A DNA stretch of 64,000 bases from positions 62,001 to 126,000 of the forward strand of contig CANNFD010000008.1 in the NCBI GenBank assembly GCA_947503885.1, in the 5' to 3' direction. Of this stretch, positions 62,701 to 64,000 are shown piece by piece. Made by a program: the position numbers and the translations under genes. Source of the stretch: an uncultured Olleya sp. (lineage in GTDB: Bacteria > Bacteroidota > Bacteroidia > Flavobacteriales > Flavobacteriaceae). Below the pieces are notes generated by a model. It searched no databases. It was not told where the DNA came from and saw only the letters and a program-made list of their open reading frames with translations. Each line of letters begins with the position of its first letter. The stretch's first letter is position 1.

Positions 62701-64000
62701 AAGTGTGTTTGGATTTGATGTTTTATTTATATTGTTAGTAGCATAAATGTCTGTTAATCCTATAGTTAAAATACCTTCAGTAGGTCCATTTGCGTCAGTA
62801 GCATTATTTATACTACTTGATTGTTTTTGATTTAAATTAGCGTCGTCATCACGACCAATTCCTGCAATGTCATAGTTAAAGCCAATATTATTTGATTGAT
62901 CCCAAATAACTGTACCATCACTATCTACATAGTCTTGAGAAGTACCATTAACACCTAATGTAATTCCGTATTTAACTGCTAAGTATGATTGAACTCTATT
63001 GCGTTGGTCTGTTAAATCTGAATCGCTTAATCTAGAAGAAAATGTTATTACTTCTGCGACTCTAGCATTTAAAGTAGCTTCCCATCCTTCACTACGACCA
63101 ATAAAAAAGCGAGAATCATTGACGTTTAAAAATTCAGCTACATCATTTTGTGCTGTTTCAATATTATTAGCATTATAAAACAACTCTTGTTGTGTAGTAG
63201 CAGTATTGTTTCTTGTATTAATAATACCAACATTAGTATAGCTTCTTGAAGAATCGTCATACACAGCGTAACCATCTCCAACCTCTGATTGAGTATAAGT
63301 ATCTAATGCAAATGAAATGCTTTCTCCATCAATTCGACTTGTAAAATCACCAAACCCAATACCTGTTGTATCTGTAGCATCAGAATTAGGGTTAGAGTCA
63401 CCACATATTACATCCATAAAACCAAATGTGCTATTTACAGGAGTATCGTCTGCGATAATAACGATAAACAAATCTTGTGTATAAAACCCAGAAGGTCCTT
63501 GTAAAAATTGTGTTGTTGTATTGTCAAATGAGTAATCTCCATCAGTTGTATAGCTTGAAAAGTTATTGTCAAATTCTATAACGGGATTAAAATTAATATT
63601 ATCAATAGTATTGTCTTTATAGGTAGGTTCTTGACCCGGTGTATGTACCGTTGCATTGCTACCTCTACCTTGGTCGTACCACGCGCTTACACCTTGGCCA
63701 TCTGAATAGCCAAGACCATCTGTGCTTTTAAGCCATAATTTTAAATTGTCTGTAACTCCACCAGGTCCTTCGGTTAAAGGAGCTATTCCAATACCTTGGA
63801 TTGTAAAATTATATGGGGATTCATCTGCGTCATCATTATTGATTGTTACAGTTGCAGTCCTTAAGCCTCCTGCAATTGGGTTGAATGTAATCTCAAAAGT
63901 TGTGCTACCTCCAGCGGGAATAGAATTTGAAGGTGCAGATGTGATAGTAAAATCTAAAAGAGCTGGTCCTGTTATGGTTATGTATGGAGAAAACCAACTT
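59743..64000 (-). CDS. Giant T9SS-exported protein, paralogue of the previous one, N-terminus cut off by window edge
   Basis: The frame remains open from the stop at 59743 to base 64000, so the apparent Met at 63471 is internal and the 5' end is missing. At least 1418 residues are present: a choice-of-anchor D-like domain (LLDFTITSAPSNSIPAGGS to NFTIQGIG), the lectin-like region (LKLWLKSTDGLGYSDGQG, then VQSYLAVKYGITLGVNGTSQ), LamG (ISAWVNRTASS to VRIWSTALEEDQLQF) and the shared C-terminal region with a type A sorting domain (ITLYNLLGQKIIAFN, LSKKVLVE). The C-terminal thousand residues resemble the neighbour at both protein and DNA level, so the two arose by tandem duplication. Confidence 0.9.
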   Translation of the reverse strand, partial: SWFSPYITITGPALLDFTITSAPSNSIPAGGSTTFEITFNPIAGGLRTATVTINNDDADESPYNFTIQGIGIAPLTEGPGGVTDNLKLWLKSTDGLGYSDGQGVSAWYDQGRGSNATVHTPGQEPTYKDNTIDNINFNPVIEFDNNFSSYTTDGDYSFDNTTTQFLQGPSGFYTQDLFIVIIADDTPVNSTFGFMDVICGDSNPNSDATDTTGIGFGDFTSRIDGESISFALDTYTQSEVGDGYAVYDDSSRSYTNVGIINTRNNTATTQQELFYNANNIETAQNDVAEFLNVNDSRFFIGRSEGWEATLNARVAEVITFSSRLSDSDLTDQRNRVQSYLAVKYGITLGVNGTSQDYVDSDGTVIWDQSNNIGFNYDIAGIGRDDDANLNQKQSSSINNATDANGPTEGILTIGLTDIYATNNINKTSNPNTLDDKSYLMWGNNNASLDAEPNTVAVDISSGIAGLSTPVSFLGMQRIWKVVENGSDIGHVKVSIPQNAIRNINPPGKYYMFASDTPIFDPTADYRIMTHNGGNLEAIYDFDGTKYITFGYAPEVTVERSVYFDGAADYIDMDDNFDLNSGPFTISAWVNRTASSTNSSILSKRNFFFTEGYDLKINATGKLEFTVNNGGFPETVTSNTTIPVGKWHQVAVIFDGTNANLYIDGVFDNDGTISSPPNTDQSFYIAAAGKTTPTSFFQGNIDEVRIWSTALEEDQLQFLMNQELEENTNFVNGKVVPTTITKNDAADIPWSKLEGYYPMSVYSYTNTNDESDYDRQGALRNLNTVDFQTAPLPYQSTTNGDWDTNSSWLNGTEQYIPGSASIVDNTKTINWNIVETSHNITIDNSTLPATNNDNRQVLSLNVKANILTVSGDNSLQLGNGLTVSHYLKIDGKIDLQGESQLIQTTDSDFDPSSIGVLERDQQGTKDLFTYNFWSSPVGVSNNTTNNNAYTLPQVFKDGTDPNNPVNINFITNSYNGTDGTPIGIADYWIWKYSNQSGAYADWQHVRSSGTLLTGEGFTLKGVTNTNNNLALEQNYVFEGKPNNGDITLPITSGNEYLVGNPYASAIDANQFIMDNAPTIEGPGSTTGTLYFWEHWGGGSHILAEYQGGYATYNLSGATPAASYGTNDPLVATGGTPVKLPGRYIPVSQGFFVKSENTGNIRFNNGQRIFEKEGSASSVFVRNSAQAATTNNADNRLKIRLGFNSVNSIHRQLLVTEDSNATSGYDWGYDGATKSEQMDDIYWMIESNKYTIQGTNAINPATILPIGLHVDNDGINTFTIDALENVPDYLEIYIFDNVTGTYHDLRQGDASITLTSGIYLDRFDLRFSQINFLSTEDFDFETTINFYFGNSNNTIVVNNPKLEVIKSITLYNLLGQKIIAFNEFENQELIELKTNTISTGTYILEVKTDEGKLSKKVLVE

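Noticed and set aside
59743-63471. Second giant protein as a complete 1242-residue gene starting at 63471
   Set aside because: The frame stays open to base 64000 and upstream codons encode a choice-of-anchor D-like domain and the lectin-like start, so that Met is internal and the gene is truncated by the window edge.
54141-64000. CRISPR or tandem repeat array suggested by recurring DNA blocks
   Set aside because: The recurrences are coding similarity between two paralogous genes, not short spaced repeats.
1-64000. tRNA, rRNA or prophage/insertion sequence content
   Set aside because: I looked for tRNA-like T-loops, rRNA cores, transposase motifs and integrase motifs and saw none; this was by eye, so a tRNAscan or ISfinder run would be decisive.

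Overview
The window is AT-rich chromosomal DNA from a member of the Bacteroidota, most likely a marine Flavobacteriaceae (Olleya/Lacinutrix/Psychroserpens-like; the genus is inference). Supporting signs are Bacteroidota promoters of the TTG-N19-TAnnTTTG type ahead of rpmE2, rpmH and a DEAD-box helicase; A-rich rather than Shine-Dalgarno leaders; DUF4252, DUF4199 and DUF4421 proteins; type B L31; a 950-residue CarB; and giant secreted proteins with type IX secretion (T9SS) C-terminal sorting domains. Most of the window is ordinary core genome. I see no rRNA, tRNA, CRISPR array, prophage or insertion sequence.

Layout. 1-7.7 kb: a left-truncated phosphohexomutase, a family 2 glycosyltransferase, a DUF4199 membrane protein, rpmE2, a GlmU-like protein, a tandem pair of YhhN-type membrane proteins, an oligopeptide-binding lipoprotein and a small GNAT-like protein. 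7.8-15.3 kb: an alpha/beta hydrolase, a lytic transglycosylase coupled to cardiolipin synthase and a half-size TauE protein, a TPR membrane protein, rpmH and carB. 15.4-17.7 kb: thioesterase, a small membrane protein and rmuC. 17.8-24.2 kb: a vitamin B12 uptake island, with BtuF-BtuC-BtuD-like ABC genes on the minus strand and, divergently, a cobalamin riboswitch followed by a BtuB-like TonB receptor and a BtuG-like beta-propeller lipoprotein. 24.2-27.9 kb: an S41 protease and a four-gene ECF sigma/DUF4252 operon. 28-44 kb: purB, a glycosyltransferase, a J-domain/KTSC fusion, an RluA-type pseudouridine synthase with no usable start codon, an ABC-F protein, a sirtuin without zinc cysteines, a CHRD lipoprotein, trmH, a DEAD-box helicase, rdgB and rlmH. 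44.2-54.1 kb: nadC, a YihY membrane protein, priA, an orphan LytTR regulator, the rpsF-rpsR-rplI operon, a glycerophosphodiesterase and hisS. 54.1-64 kb: two tandem, clearly paralogous, very large T9SS-exported proteins on the minus strand, the second running off the right edge.

How genes work together. The clearest system is B12 acquisition: an outer-membrane receptor plus a surface propeller under riboswitch control, feeding a periplasmic binding lipoprotein and inner-membrane permease/ATPase transcribed the other way. The sigma operon looks like a self-contained envelope-signalling unit. I found no obviously undescribed large system. The points most worth a second look are the start-less RluA gene, the palindromic leader of hisS, a 35-codon membrane micro-ORF inside the B12 divergent region, and the tandem surface proteins.
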